DNA from: Euborellia annulipes
Lineage: Eukaryota; Arthropoda; Insecta; Dermaptera; Anisolabididae
Length of the DNA: 64,000 nt
Assembly: GCA_023213315.1 (NCBI GenBank)
Contig: JAKCPI010005683.1
Location: forward strand, 1-64,000
Direction: 5' to 3'
Part shown: piece after piece, positions 9,669 to 20,671 of the stretch
Layout: each line of letters opens with the position of its first letter
How positions within the stretch are numbered: the first letter of the stretch is position 1
Notes under the pieces: generated by a model
Told to the model about the DNA's origin: nothing
The model's input: only the letters and a program-made list of their open reading frames with translations
The model's database searches: none
Program-made: the position numbers and the translations under genes

Positions 9669-11768
9669 TTATGAAGGCATCATTCCTTGATTTCTTTTGT
9701 GTTGCGCTCCAACTCTTCTATTATGATTACCTTTAGCGGATTTATTTACTGTTTTATGACTTCTATTTTGTTGCGTTTGTTTTGTTTGTCCTTGTCCTTT
9801 TGGTTTTCCGACGACATCCCGCGACGGCGGTGGCTTCGAAGCAGAGGCACCTCCTCTTGAACGGTGATTTTGTTGTCTTTTTGCTTCCTGTTTAGCTCGT
9901 ATCTCTTCTGGATTTTGTACAAAATTCATCTCTCGAATTGTTGGTGTTGTTTCCTCTTCATTCTCGGATTCAGCTTCGCTCTCCTCTTTTATTGCGTTAT
10001 TTATTTGTAACACTCTCGGGATGACAAATGGACGTCTTTCCGACTCGCCTGCTTCTTCAATACTGATATTTGCTATATCATATGTATCATCGTATTCGTC
10101 ATCATAGACATTCTCTTCATCTTGGACAATACTTAATTTCGTATACATTTCACGATACTCACTAGAAAATGATTTATCATCAATTAATTCTTTTAAATCT
10201 TTAAATTTCGATTCTTTTTTTCCTAAAATCACTTTATCAGGATCAATATAATCTCTAGTCATGAAATCAAATTCATCATTATCGTAAATATTATATCTTT
10301 GATCAATTTCCTCGATGTTTCCTCCAATTTCAATCTCCATTTGGGTATCGAGTGATTTTAAAGATTCAGAAAGTCGATCCTCTAAGATCGCATGGATCAC
10401 ATTCTCGGTTGAATAATCAAAATGTTGCAAACATTTAGAGATGAAGCCATCGCCAAGGTGACTAAAAATATCTTTAATTTCCGTGATTAACGATTTCAAT
10501 TCGACATCATTGCGAGCTTTTCCCGTTTCTTTTTTATTTTGTTGCGGCCTTTTAATATATTCAGTTGCAATTTTTTTCTTTTCAAGTTTTTTAACATCAA
10601 AAGCAGTTTGAATTGATTCCATAATATAATCATATTTCAATCGATCAATTTCAGGATTTAAATTTTGTAATGTATCTAAAATCACATCTATTGGATATAA
10701 ATTGTGATAATCACAAATGAATAATTTCTCTGAAATGGATTCTGAAATTATCGATAGATAATCATCACAGGCAATTTTTATCTCTCTGTCTTCCAATTGA
10801 TCTCTTTCTTCAATTAATAAATTACAACAAGAATCTAAAATACAATTTATCAATTTTAATATTTCTAATCTTAAAAGATTCAATTTATTTTTTAATGCAT
10901 CGTTATTTTCTTGTTTGAAAAACAATTCAAATTTTTTGAACATTTCTGGAATAACATTCTCATAAAAATTCATTAAATTAAGTTCTAATGAATGTTGATG
11001 GAAAATTTTCGATGCCGGTTTATAAATCGTTAAAAACATTCTTAAACTATAAATCGTATCTAAAGAATGAAGGACGATGTCTTTGAAAATATTTAAAGTG
11101 ATTTTCTCGCCTGTTTTTAATGGCAATTTATTCACTTCCCCGTTTGTGGTCACAACTGGTTTGATCTCTAAATCCAATTCAATATTTTTTAAAGTACTTA
11201 AAGTGAATTGAATCGTTTCTGATAAATCCTCTAAATAAAGAGGCTGTGCATTAAAGATTGTTTCAACAATTTTTGCAATTTGTTTATCATACATTTCACC
11301 AAAATGCACACAAACATCCAATAACATTGGAATGGAGAAAATATAATTATCATAGATTATTTTAGCGTATTTATTTTTTTCTATAAATTTCTCATTGGAT
11401 TCTTTTAATATACTTAAACGATAAATAAATAAAAAAACTAAATAAGCCAACGTTTGATAACTTTTCCATAATTTTTGATCATTAGGAAATTCATTTAATA
11501 AATAAATAGGATGAGCATCTTGTAGAAAACTCACAATAATATTCATTGCTTGGGAATCGTAAATTATTTGTGACCAAAATGAATCAAAATCTAATTTTAT
11601 AAGCCATTTTAAATCAGAAATCAGATCTTCATTACGTTCTAACCAAATTTGCCTTAAATCTTCTCTTTCGGGTGGAGGCGAGAATTCCAAAAAAGGTCTT
11701 TTTGTTATTAATTCAGAGGAGAATTGAGAAGATGATGAAATCCCTCCATTCATTTGATTGAAAGTCAT
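9669..11768 (-). CDS. ASCC2: ASCC2, CUE-domain subunit of the ASC-1 complex
   Basis: This is one uninterrupted 699-residue reading frame. ASCC2 binds Lys63-linked ubiquitin chains and partners ASCC3 in alkylation-damage repair and in splitting collided ribosomes (family knowledge). The sequence shows an alpha-helical N-terminal half and a CUE domain at about residues 425-472 containing LITEIKDIF, GFISKCL and ENVIHAILEDRL. An acidic segment follows with DDEYDDTYD and then RRPFVIPRVL, both recognisable in animal ASCC2. The C-terminus is basic and Gln/Arg-rich. The length is slightly below the human protein (about 757 residues). The coding part has no introns, unlike the other genes here, although an upstream 5' UTR intron cannot be excluded. 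The full-length frame and conserved C-terminal motif argue against a dead retrocopy. The SCLT1-like gene follows about 570 bp downstream on the same strand. Confidence 0.92.
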   Translation of the reverse strand: MTFNQMNGGISSSSQFSSELITKRPFLEFSPPPEREDLRQIWLERNEDLISDLKWLIKLDFDSFWSQIIYDSQAMNIIVSFLQDAHPIYLLNEFPNDQKLWKSYQTLAYLVFLFIYRLSILKESNEKFIEKNKYAKIIYDNYIFSIPMLLDVCVHFGEMYDKQIAKIVETIFNAQPLYLEDLSETIQFTLSTLKNIELDLEIKPVVTTNGEVNKLPLKTGEKITLNIFKDIVLHSLDTIYSLRMFLTIYKPASKIFHQHSLELNLMNFYENVIPEMFKKFELFFKQENNDALKNKLNLLRLEILKLINCILDSCCNLLIEERDQLEDREIKIACDDYLSIISESISEKLFICDYHNLYPIDVILDTLQNLNPEIDRLKYDYIMESIQTAFDVKKLEKKKIATEYIKRPQQNKKETGKARNDVELKSLITEIKDIFSHLGDGFISKCLQHFDYSTENVIHAILEDRLSESLKSLDTQMEIEIGGNIEEIDQRYNIYDNDEFDFMTRDYIDPDKVILGKKESKFKDLKELIDDKSFSSEYREMYTKLSIVQDEENVYDDEYDDTYDIANISIEEAGESERRPFVIPRVLQINNAIKEESEAESENEEETTPTIREMNFVQNPEEIRAKQEAKRQQNHRSRGGASASKPPPSRDVVGKPKGQGQTKQTQQNRSHKTVNKSAKGNHNRRVGAQHKRNQGMMPS

Positions 11769-11979
11769 TTTTTACTTTTTATTTATTGGAGAGTTCTGAA
11801 AAATAAATAAAAAATTATGTCATAAAATCATATGGTGATAATATACGTATATACAAATATACATACAGGCCCTGTGTATATATAATTAATATATAGGTTT
11901 ATATTATATGAATGGGATAAAATTGGTTCAAATCGTGGAAAAAAATCGATAAAATTAAAATTTTGAAGAATATATCGGA

Positions 11980-12189
11980 ATGGTTACAGAAGTAGGGCAA
12001 GCCAAATATATTATAGAATCTTTAAACGAAACACAGAAAGGGTATCGACCTGTATTAAGGCAGTTTACGAGCAACATTACAGAAATTTGAAAATCCCAAC
12101 AAACAAAGTTGAAACATGTGAAAAATTATGAAGTGTATCACCCAACACCTCAAGATTTAAAGATCTTTAAAGAAGATTCTTTTTATTAA
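11980..12189 (+). pseudogene. Short coding-like segment with one in-frame stop
   Basis: A frame starting MVTEVGQAKYIIESL reads 36 residues to a TGA at 12088-12090. It then continues in the same frame with a coding-like composition (KNYEVYHPTPQDLKIF) to TAA at 12187-12189. I do not recognise the protein. It may be a decayed retrocopy or chance. Confidence 0.25.
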
Positions 12190-12669
12190 CGATTTTGTTA
12201 CTTACTGTCACACAATTTAAAAGGGAACAAGTAATCTAAGATTTTGACACCTGTTCAAGGCTTAAAAAACAATCATATTGTTTGTATTAAATCGTTATTT
12301 ACCGGTCTTCAATCATAGTGTCTTTATTTTTTCGTTAAAGTTACTAGAAAATAATATATTTCTAAATAATATATAATCATAATCATTCTATTTTAACAGA
12401 TTAAGGAATAATTGCTGACACCAAATTTAGATTAGAACGTAAATATGATATATTAAAATCCTATTTATTTCTAATCAAAGAGAAAATGTTAGAGTCAATT
12501 AATTACTTACTCAATTAAAGAGATAATTATTAGTTAATCATTTTAGTTATCTTTAAAATGTGTAAAATATAATCTCAAAATAAGTTTTACATAGACATTT
12601 GCACAGGGAATAAATTTTGCACCAAGAGTGATTATCTATGAGAGTGATGATAGGAGCGCCATGTTAAAG
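12190..12669. other. Intergenic DNA with no recognised feature
   Basis: AT-rich sequence between ASCC2 and a block of nested transposons. No ORF, terminal repeat or RNA motif was seen. Confidence 0.5.
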
Positions 12670-13358
12670 CAGAGTTGGGATATTTACACGATTTTGTAAT
12701 TTTTTACACAAATCTCGTAAATAACTATAATTTTTCATAAATAACTCGGATGCGCATGCGCGAACCCCTCGAGAAAGCAAACTCAAATAAAATTCATACA
12801 AAAACAAGATCCCTGATATACAGGGACTCTAAAGCAGTGGCGGCTCGCTAGGGTAGGCAAGGTAGGCGACGCCTACCTTATAAATATACAGATGAAAAAT
12901 ATTTATCAATTTTATTATATTTATTAAGTTTAAAAATATTTAGTTGCATAAAATAATTACTGTATTTATTAGTTTATATGATTTTGCAAAAAAAAAAGAT
13001 TTGAAACACTTCAGAACCTCGTATTTATAAAGTAAAGGCGATATTTTTCTTAGCCTATTTACTGCCTGTACACCACACTCCGCTTTCTAGACAGTCGCGC
13101 ATGCGCACAGCAGTGATAGCTAGCGCTATAAGTCGAACGGTTAGGCGATGAACTAAGTAGCCTATGCCAAGCCGATGACAAGTGTTACCGTAGAGCGCAA
13201 TTTCTCATGAAGATTTATTAGTTCAAATTTCGAAACAAGATAACTGCACAGATCAAATTATTGAATTATTTTCTAAATTAAAAGATAGGCGAATAGATTT
13301 AATTTACAAAAATAAATAAATACGCCTTTTTTCTTTCTTTTTTTCTATTTTTCGTAAG

Positions 13359-13422
<64 letters not shown>

Positions 13423-13740
13423 GTCGCCTACCTAGTTGTCTAGGTCACGAGCCGCCACTGCTCTAAAACAGAGTTGGCAAGTTTTATCCTGCCGAGTATA
13501 ATACACGGTTTTATACATGTATAAAACTATCACGGATAAAACTAGACCGATGAATAAAACTGTAAAAAACCAAACCCCCTGAAAAAACAGCTTAAAAGCT
13601 TTTATTTCATATTTTTAAATGTTTTAGTGCATTAACGATGTTGTTTGCTTTTTATTTAGTGAATAGTATAATCAAAATATTAATAAAATAATTGAAAAAT
13701 GAAATTCAAAAATTAAAAATAAAGAATTATATATATATCA
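12670..13740. mobile_element. Two partial CAGAGTTGG-type (X family) ends around a hAT insertion
   Basis: CAGAGTTGGGATATTTACACG at 12670 matches the left end of the element at 59088. CAGAGTTGGCAAGTTTTATC at 13469, followed by GATGTTGTTTGCTTTTTATT, matches the right end of that element in reverse. CAGGGTTGGCAA-type ends are common in hAT elements. A separate hAT (12835-13460) lies between the two pieces. Confidence 0.5.
12835..13460. mobile_element. Non-autonomous hAT element with 8-bp TSD and AT microsatellite
   Basis: The terminal inverted repeats are CAGTGGCGGCTCG and CGAGCCGCCACTG. The target duplication is CTCTAAAG (12827-12834) and CTCTAAAA (13461-13468), 7 of 8 identical. A (TA)n tract runs from about 13361 to 13418. 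No transposase was recognised in the 626 bp. Confidence 0.88.
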
Positions 13741-13794
13741 TGTGTTGGTCCATGAAGTAATCATGACAAACCTATAACCAAGTATTTATTAATT

Positions 13795-13925
13795 TAAATA
13801 AGCGAAAAATGTAGGTACCGCCGGGAGTCGCACCACGGATCTGTCGATTTACGCTCAACATGCCCTACTACTGGACCACAGTACCGCACTCGCTTATTTA
13901 AATTATGATAGGTCGCTAATTTCAC
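13795..13925 (-). mobile_element. tRNA-like sequence inside a short hairpin (SINE or tRNA relic)
   Basis: On the minus strand, GTGGTCCAGTAGTAGGG resembles box A and GGTGCGACTCCC resembles box B, about 40 nt apart. The unit is bounded by inverted TAATTTAAATAAGCG and CGCTTATTTAAATTA. I could not fold a full cloverleaf, so a functional tRNA is unlikely. Confidence 0.45.
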
Positions 13926-14559
13926 ACTACTAGTCTACTACCTGTGGCAAGCGTCTAACTGCGTCTAACTTGCGCCCCCCCCCCCCATAATCCAGTGTTT
14001 CCTAACCTTTTTTTTTTGGGCAAGTTCCTCATTAATGATATATCATTAATCTATGATAACACCCTGCTCATTTGCTCCTCCAGATTCGTTCTCCAACTCC
14101 AGCCAGCGTAATTGTGGCCTTCATGCCAACATAAATAAAAAAAAAGTTATTTAAAAATTTGTCAAAATTCTCTAAACATAGGGGTTACCAAAATTTATAT
14201 TCCACAAATCCTTTCTCTCGTTTAAATGACAGATAAATGAAAATATAAGTTGGCATTAAAAATAAAAGGAAATTGATAATATGATTTTTAAAAACAAGTG
14301 CAGAAGCTGGATTTGAACTCGCGAAGTTTGGTTACGAGAGAATGGAAAAAAATAGAGATTGATGGAGGACCAATTTACCACTTGAGACAGATTTATTTGA
14401 TTCTGATAAGTCAAAATAAGCCATATAAGAAACATGAAATAAAAGAAGTATTAAAAAAATGTTAATATTCCACATATGATATATCATTTTTCATTAATTT
14501 TTATGCTGATTAATAATTTATATTCAAAAATTTTATAGCATGCCTAGTTTTCAAATAAT
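13926..14559. other. Intergenic DNA with few features
   Basis: It contains a C tract at about 13976-13986 and CAGTGTTTCCTAACC at 13995, which resembles a hAT end (CAGTGGTTCCCAACC). No matching right end was found. Confidence 0.4.
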
Positions 14560-15311
14560 TCAATGGGCAAACGTCAGATTGTTTATGCCTTGATGTAATT
14601 AAACCAAAAACTATTTATAACATATGATACATGTCATTAATTCTTGAATTTTCCCTGATTCCAGAGAACTAACGCCCTTTTAATTATATGACCTAATTTA
14701 GGAGTTATTGGCGATCAAAGTTAAGACTATTTTCGACCTTAATGACATCCACACTCTCAATTCTATATTATCGAAAAAGCTTATTTAGCATTGTCTGATT
14801 AAAACCAAATTTTTACCAGAGATTTATAATTAAAAAATGAGTTTTTTTCTAAAGTTTCATTGAGATTGGTAAAGAAATAAATAAAATATTGACTATTTTG
14901 TAAATTGAGTTTTAGAATTCGGGATCCCGGATGGGTAAAGAGAGCCGTCTATGAACCGGCTCTGGGCTTGCAACTGAGATCCCGAATTCTAAAACTCAAT
15001 TTACAAAATAGTCAATATTTTATTTATTTCTTTACCAATCTCAATGAAACTTTAGAAAAAAACTCATTTTTTAATTATAAATCTCTGGTAAAAATTTGGC
15101 TTTGATCATACAATGCTAAATAAGCTTTTTCGATAATACAATAGAATTGAGTGTTGATGCCATTAAGGTCGAAAATAAGCTCAACTTTGATCGCCAATAA
15201 CTCCCAAATTAGATCATATAATTAAAAGGGCTTTAGTTCTCTGAAATCAGAAGGAATTCAAGAATTAATGACATGTATCATATGTTAGATAGAGTTTTTG
15301 GTTTAATTACA
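14560..15311. repeat. 750-bp fold-back element
   Basis: Left and right arms of about 350 bp are reverse complements, from TTATGCCTTGATGTAATTAAAC inward. The central loop is about 45 bp (roughly 14930-14975), where GAATTCGGGATCCCGG meets GAGATCCCGAATTC. The arms differ only by scattered substitutions. Coding is not apparent. Confidence 0.8.
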
Positions 15312-15373
15312 TACAGTTTTATCGGCGATTTTTGTATAAAACTGCGAAATCATGTATAAAACCCAAGCTTCTT

Positions 15374-15520
15374 TTTTAAAAACATTCACACTTTTTTTCT
15401 CATTCACACTGACACTCACACACACATTCACACTGTCTTTTCGGCAACTTAGGCCATTTAAGACTTTGACGATAACCGTTGTAATATATATTAATCTATT
15501 GTGAGTTCAGGCATTTCTAA
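15374..15520 (-). mobile_element. 3' part of SINE family 1
   Basis: The minus strand contains GGTTATCGTCAAAGTCTTAA, CCTAAGTTGCCGAAAAGACA and a TGTGAATGTG-rich end, as in the complete family 1 copies. The tRNA-like head is missing. A still shorter tail fragment lies at 15928-15970. Confidence 0.65.
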
Positions 15521-15741
15521 AAACCCAAGCTAATTAGCCTGATTTTAAAGTGTTTCAATGTACAGCCTATTGGCGAAATACTGGGGTTTGTCATTCAACA
15601 GCCATTTTAATGTTGAGGTAGGTAAGTTATCAAAACGTCCTATTACAATTCTATGAATTCAACTTATATGTTACGATATGTTATTTCGTTTTATTTTATA
15701 TTAAAAAGTTTTATATTTTCATAATTTAATTAATATAAATA

Positions 15742-17441
15742 ATGCCGTTCAAAACAGAAGAAAATTATTCACATGAAGATTCCAATATTGATATCAAATT
15801 TCCTGTTCATATTGGTAAATTATTATTTTTTGTTTTTCTAACCTTTTATTCATTTGACACATTACAGCTAGAATTCTCGGTATAATATAATATCTCTTAT
15901 AGGCATGTAGGAGATATTTTTTTTTTTTTAAACACACTTTTTTCTCATTCACACTCACATACACGATCGACAGTTTAGTTGGCCAATTAAAAAAAAAATT
16001 ATAAATTGCTATTTCAATTTAAAAATCATTAATAAAATTGAGTATAAATTCAGGAATAATATTAGATTTCTACCAGCAAAAATAAATCTCATTTTGTTAA
16101 AGAAAAAAATATTTTATTCAATATTTGCTATTAACTGAGAGCATAACTGACTTTGGATATATTATATTTCTTAATCTTTTTTTCTTCTCTTTTTTTAGGG
16201 CCTGTTTTTCCATGTCGTTTATGTCAAACAAATTTCATAAATGTAATTTTTCTTAATAAACATTTGGTAAAGTGCTCCGAGAAATATGTTGATTCGCTAA
16301 GTAAATTGAAATTTGGATCCGACCCATTTAAAGGTAAATTAATAAAATTTTTATTCTTATTCTGACTGGCTCATCTTGAAATTTGGATGTTCTAATCGTC
16401 TCTATACTCAAACTATGACCCTTGGGCCGAAACAGTTATGCATCTGTCAAGAACAAATAAATTTAAAAAAAAAATCCACTCTCTCTTTTGGTTGGCTGCG
16501 ATGATGATGATATTACAGCAGATTCCAGGCCAATGAAATATAGGTGAAGCGATGATGCAGCTGGTAGCTGATGTCGATTCGCCGCCCGCTCCGAGGAAGG
16601 AAGAACCAAAAGAGAGCTTATTAACCCCTCGCCCGCCCTCCTTAATCAAACATCAGGCCGAATTACTCTTCTTACATTCTCTCCCCATTGGGCAATATGA
16701 CAAAAAAAAAGAAATAGAAACTAATACAAATATTTTTTATTTTTTTTAGAAAATAACGAGACAGCAACAAGCAGGGAAACTTCAAAAAAAGAACTTGTAA
16801 AAAGAAAATATTTCCAATGTGAAATTTGTAATAAACGATATTCCTCATATCAATATTTGATTGACCATAAAAAAAGTCATACCGATGCTGCAAATAAACC
16901 AAATTTGAAAAAATTTGTGAAAATATATTGCGAAGAGGGACCTTTTGATTGTGCTTTTTGTGACAAAAGTTTTACTATTAAAGAAGATTTATTAAGTCAT
17001 TTTGAAGTTCACAATGGTAAGAAACCATATGCATGCCCTCTTTGTAATAAAAGTTATTCAAATAAATCATATATGAATACTCATCTCAGAAACCATTCTG
17101 GCAAGAAATATTTCAAGTGTAAACTTTGTCATAAAGAATTTTCTTTTAGTTCAAGTTTAAGCCATCATTTCAAATCCCATTTAGGAGAGATACATAAATG
17201 TGAAGTTTGCCATCAACATTTTGGAACTAAAGCACATTTATTAACTCATTCCAAAATCCATAGTAAAATAAAAACTGTATTCGCATGTGATATTTGTGAT
17301 AAGGAATTTTCTAAAAAGTTAACATTAAGATTACACGTTAGAAACCATTCAAAAAAGTATTTATGTACAAAATGTGATGAATTTTTTACTGATAAAGCAA
17401 AATTAATATGCCATTCAGCGTTCGAATGCCCAAAAAAATAA
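15742..17441 (+). CDS. C2H2 zinc-finger protein
   Basis: Three exons, 15742-15814, 16199-16333 and 16750-17441, join in phase across GT-AG introns into a 299-residue protein starting MPFKTEENYSHEDSN. Exon 2 encodes a C2HC-type finger (CRLCQTNF, then H and C). Exon 3 encodes six C2H2 fingers: CEICNKRY, CAFCDKSF, CPLCNKSY, CKLCHKEF, CEVCHQHF and CDICDKEF, each followed by paired histidines. A last degenerate finger (CTKCDEFF) ends in Cys instead of the second His. Linkers such as HNGKKPY and HSGKKYF resemble the TGEKP type. It is probably a sequence-specific nuclear DNA-binding protein; no KRAB, BTB or ZAD domain is visible. No orthologue can be named. Upstream intergenic DNA is repeat-rich, and a dead Copia fragment begins about 320 bp downstream. 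Confidence 0.85.
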
Positions 17442-17762
17442 ATCTCAGAACTTTCATTATGTATAAATATTTGATTTCATTCTGGTCATTTTTTTATTTT
17501 TATTTTTCTTGGCAATTTATAATCTTAGATATATGCGTGATTATTTGCCTTGAAATTTTGAGGGGTACCTTGTTGGGAGAAGAGGAGATTGATAAGGTGA
17601 ATGGTTGAAATAAAAAGACTATGTTCTTGGAGAAATTTATTTGAAGGAAAAAAATTAACAATTTTTTTACAACAATAATACTGAAGTTAGCGCATATATT
17701 CTCTTTGAATGTTCAATGAGATAGCAAAGAATACACAACATAGCACCCCTTCATTTGTTATT

Positions 17763-17957
17763 TCATTGATTACAAATTTTCTTTTCATCACAGTATAGAA
17801 TTTCTTTTTGGAACAATTCGAATTTAGCTTTTGAAAGTGGTTTTGTTAGTGCATCTGCTAACATTTCGTTTGTGTTCAGGTACACTAATTTGAGCTTTCC
17901 ATCATTGAAGGCATCTTTAATGAAGTGATGTCTAATGTCGATATGTTTTGTTGTCAA
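17763..17957 (-). pseudogene. Copia retrotransposon RNase H C-terminal fragment
   Basis: Minus-strand frame with TTKHIDIRHHFIKD, then LADALTKPL and a KFELF segment. These are hallmarks of the C-terminus of Copia polyproteins. Its upstream part continues at 20276-20420, beyond an insertion. The reading frame is broken by that insertion. Confidence 0.85.
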
Positions 17958-18668
17958 AGGCCAAAAAAATTCAAAATCGAGTTAAGCACGGAATATTGTT
18001 TCAAATGCTATAATTAATAATATTTTTTATTGAAGTTTTTTTTTTTTTTTTTTTATGAAATATGACCTAAAAAAATTTATATTTAATGTAAAAGCTTAAA
18101 ATTTCAATTTCAATGCAGGATTTTCATTTTGCAAAAATGATTTATGTTCCTAACACGTTGTTTTTTATATGTTAACAACCAATAAAAACTTATTTAACCT
18201 TTATTATATATTGTTTACCTTAAATAAACCAAAATCCTTTTTTTTTTTTGAAAAATGAGAAATGAATTCGTAGATGTCAAAATTTAATTTTTTGATATTA
18301 TTCCTGATAATGAAGATGAGGATCAGAGCTATTTCGAAAAGACAAAAAAATAAATAATAAAGTCAATTTCATTATTATAACTATGATTGACGGTTGCCAT
18401 GTTCACTTCCATTCAGGAATTAATTGATGAGAAAATTTTGTTATCACTTTGTATTTATTTTATAATATTAATACTATTTAAAATTTATTAGTGTAATTTT
18501 GATAAAAAGTTTCTATGCTACTAGTATTAAATATAACCATAAAAGAACTTTTATTAAAGTAATTAAATTAAAACGGAGATATTATTATATCTCCGTTTTA
18601 ATTTTTGAATTATAACCTAAAATTATTTTATTTATTATCAAGAGACTTTGAAGCATTTTTACAAATAT

Positions 18669-20029
18669 TAGGGGTATGACTTTTCGACTTTTTTTTTTTT
18701 TTAAAGATTTCCTGTATCACGACTCAATGAACTTTTGCCTATTAATGACTAAAATGACTTTTATTCCATGAAACTATTAAAAAAGGTCACGCACAAACCA
18801 CTTTGAAATTTTAGGTTGACTGGTCGCAGTCTTGTATAAGCTGGTATATAAGGGAGGTGTTCAAAGCGAGTAGTTGAGTTTTAATTAGCTTAATTTGGAG
18901 TCAATTATAACTTTCAGAACCCTCTAGAAAATCCTGGGGGGAGGGGGGGGGGTAAGGGAACCTCTGGGAAGGTGTAAGCCAAAATCATAGCTATATATTT
19001 TATTTTTCTAATAAAGATTTAATGATAAATTATATCAATTCTATTTATAAAAGCAAATTTTAGTATTTTTTTTATTCTAAATAAAAGCAGGCGTTGATCG
19101 GCTGCAGCAAATGTTCGAAGAGAAAGGTACCCCAAACCCAAGTTTATTAGTTGCCAGTTCTATGTGCTGGATCGCCTTCTACGTGTTGTCATGGGCGATG
19201 AGCTCCACGGTTTGACTAAATCACCAACATCCACTACTTCTTTGTGCAGGATTTTATTAGCAATTTTAATAAATAGAAAGGAGCCTTCAGCAAAAATTAA
19301 GGAAACAGGCGGCTGAAGAGACGACATGAAGTTTCTTTACCACCTCATTCGTGACTTCTGTCACTTCGCTGAGTGTAATGAAATCCCCTTCGTGAAATTT
19401 CAACAAATTCGAAATATCAGCAATGCATGCTGGACCTCTCGTGCCATTCTAGCCCTTCTTTCGTTTATACTGATGCCTGAAATCCGCAAAAGGTTGCGCA
19501 AAATTCGTCCATTCATTTCTTACTAATGGGCTAATCATTAAATCAGCAGCCAATGCTTTCACGTTCAAGATTTTGATGAACTATCTGCAGCTCTGAATCA
19601 GCAGAGCTCAATTGCTTGAAAACCCACTGGAAAACAGATGAATTTCCAATCAACATTGCCCTAAACAACCAATGTTGTGAGCGTGCGGTGCAATCAAAGA
19701 TATGGAAGAAATCTACTAAGACTCCTCCCTCAACAAGGACAACCCCCACTGAGATACATCCTCAGCAATGACCTTATCTAGAATATTTGACTTCCTTGTG
19801 TCTTTAATGACCCTATATAAGTGAGTCTAAAGCTTGTGTTCAATTTTGTATCTATTTAGAGTGACTTCAAAAAATTGGCAAAAAATCTGATATATAAAAT
19901 TTTCAAATCATTTTGTGCGTGACGGTTTTTTATCAAATCACCTTGAAAGTATGATTTTAATCAATCTTTAGTAAAAGTTCATCATGTAATGATACAGGGA
20001 TACGAGGTTGTAAAAAAGTCATACCCCTA
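18669..20029. mobile_element. hAT-like element with 8-bp TSD carrying a decayed unknown ORF
   Basis: The ends are TAGGGGTATGACTTTT and AAAAAGTCATACCCCTA. The target duplication is ACAAATAT at 18661-18668 and 20030-20037, exact. The terminal regions share further inverted similarity (GTGCGTGAC). The interior holds a coding relic at about 19090-19760. Confidence 0.85.
19090..19760 (+). pseudogene. Decayed ORF of unknown transposon protein
   Basis: Coding-like text runs through several frames: GVDRLQQMFEEKGTPNP, FYVLDRLLRVVMGDELHG, then an open stretch at 19326-19526 with MKFLYHLIRDFCHFAE and SNACWTSRAILALLSF, then an ERAVQ-like end near 19680. I recall similar uncharacterised proteins in arthropods but cannot assign a superfamily. 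The TIRs and 8-bp TSD of its host suggest a hAT-related transposase. Frameshifts and stops make it non-functional. Confidence 0.55.
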
Positions 20030-20275
20030 ACAAATATATATTGGACTTAGAGAATTTTGCTATAATAATTTTTTATATTTTATTGTTTTTTCTCTAAATT
20101 AGTCATATTTTTAGAGATAATTTATGAATATCTGCCAAAATTACAGTATTTACTTGCACAATTGACAAAAAAAAAATGATATATAATCTAATCAAAATCT
20201 CAGAAAAACTTTAATGTTGATTTTCTCAAAACTCGATGTCAGGTCTTTGACACACATTTGCATAACAGGGTTCAT

Positions 20276-20420
20276 TTATACCCTCATTTTTAGCTTGTGC
20301 TATTGCTATACTGTATATTCGACTTCTGCCGTTGAAAGAGCTACAGTAGCTTATTTTCTACTCTCCCAAATTATCAGATTATCATTTAATTTAAATATAA
20401 ATCCCGTATAAGACCTACGA
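20276..20420 (-). pseudogene. Copia RNase H fragment
   Basis: The minus strand reads WESRK, then ATVALSTAEVEY, the Copia RNase H motif (ALSTAEAEY), with in-frame stops. It joins logically to 17763-17957 once the intervening transposon is removed. Confidence 0.75.
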
Positions 20421-20671
20421 ACCTGAAGAGTTACCCCAATCTGCATCTACTAAACCAGTTATTTTTAAAACTTTTTTCGTTATTTTTGCTTCTCCTAAAC
20501 GCGAAACAAATTTCTTGAGTCCTTTTCAAATATCTAAATATTCTTTTTGCACATTTAAAATGTTACTCTCCATAACAGGTATTGTACTGTGATAAAACGC
20601 TAACACTATATCTATATCTGGTCGTGTATGCACAACAAGATACATTAGCGAGCCTATTAAATTTTGAAATG

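Larger units (their letters stand above)
17958..20275. mobile_element. GGACCCTGTTATGC-family DNA transposon inserted in Copia
   Basis: The left part (17958-18092) and right part (20152-20275) match the two halves of the compact MITE at 25045-25298, including GGTCTTTGACACAC and GCATAACAGGG at the right. The outermost left terminus is lost. The insertion splits the Copia RNase H region. Extra interior (18093-18660, 20038-20151) includes a perfect hairpin at about 18568-18604. A hAT element is nested within. Confidence 0.6.

Noticed and set aside
16413..16649. Minus-strand frame inside the zinc-finger gene intron
   Set aside because: It overlaps an intron on the opposite strand and has no recognisable motif.
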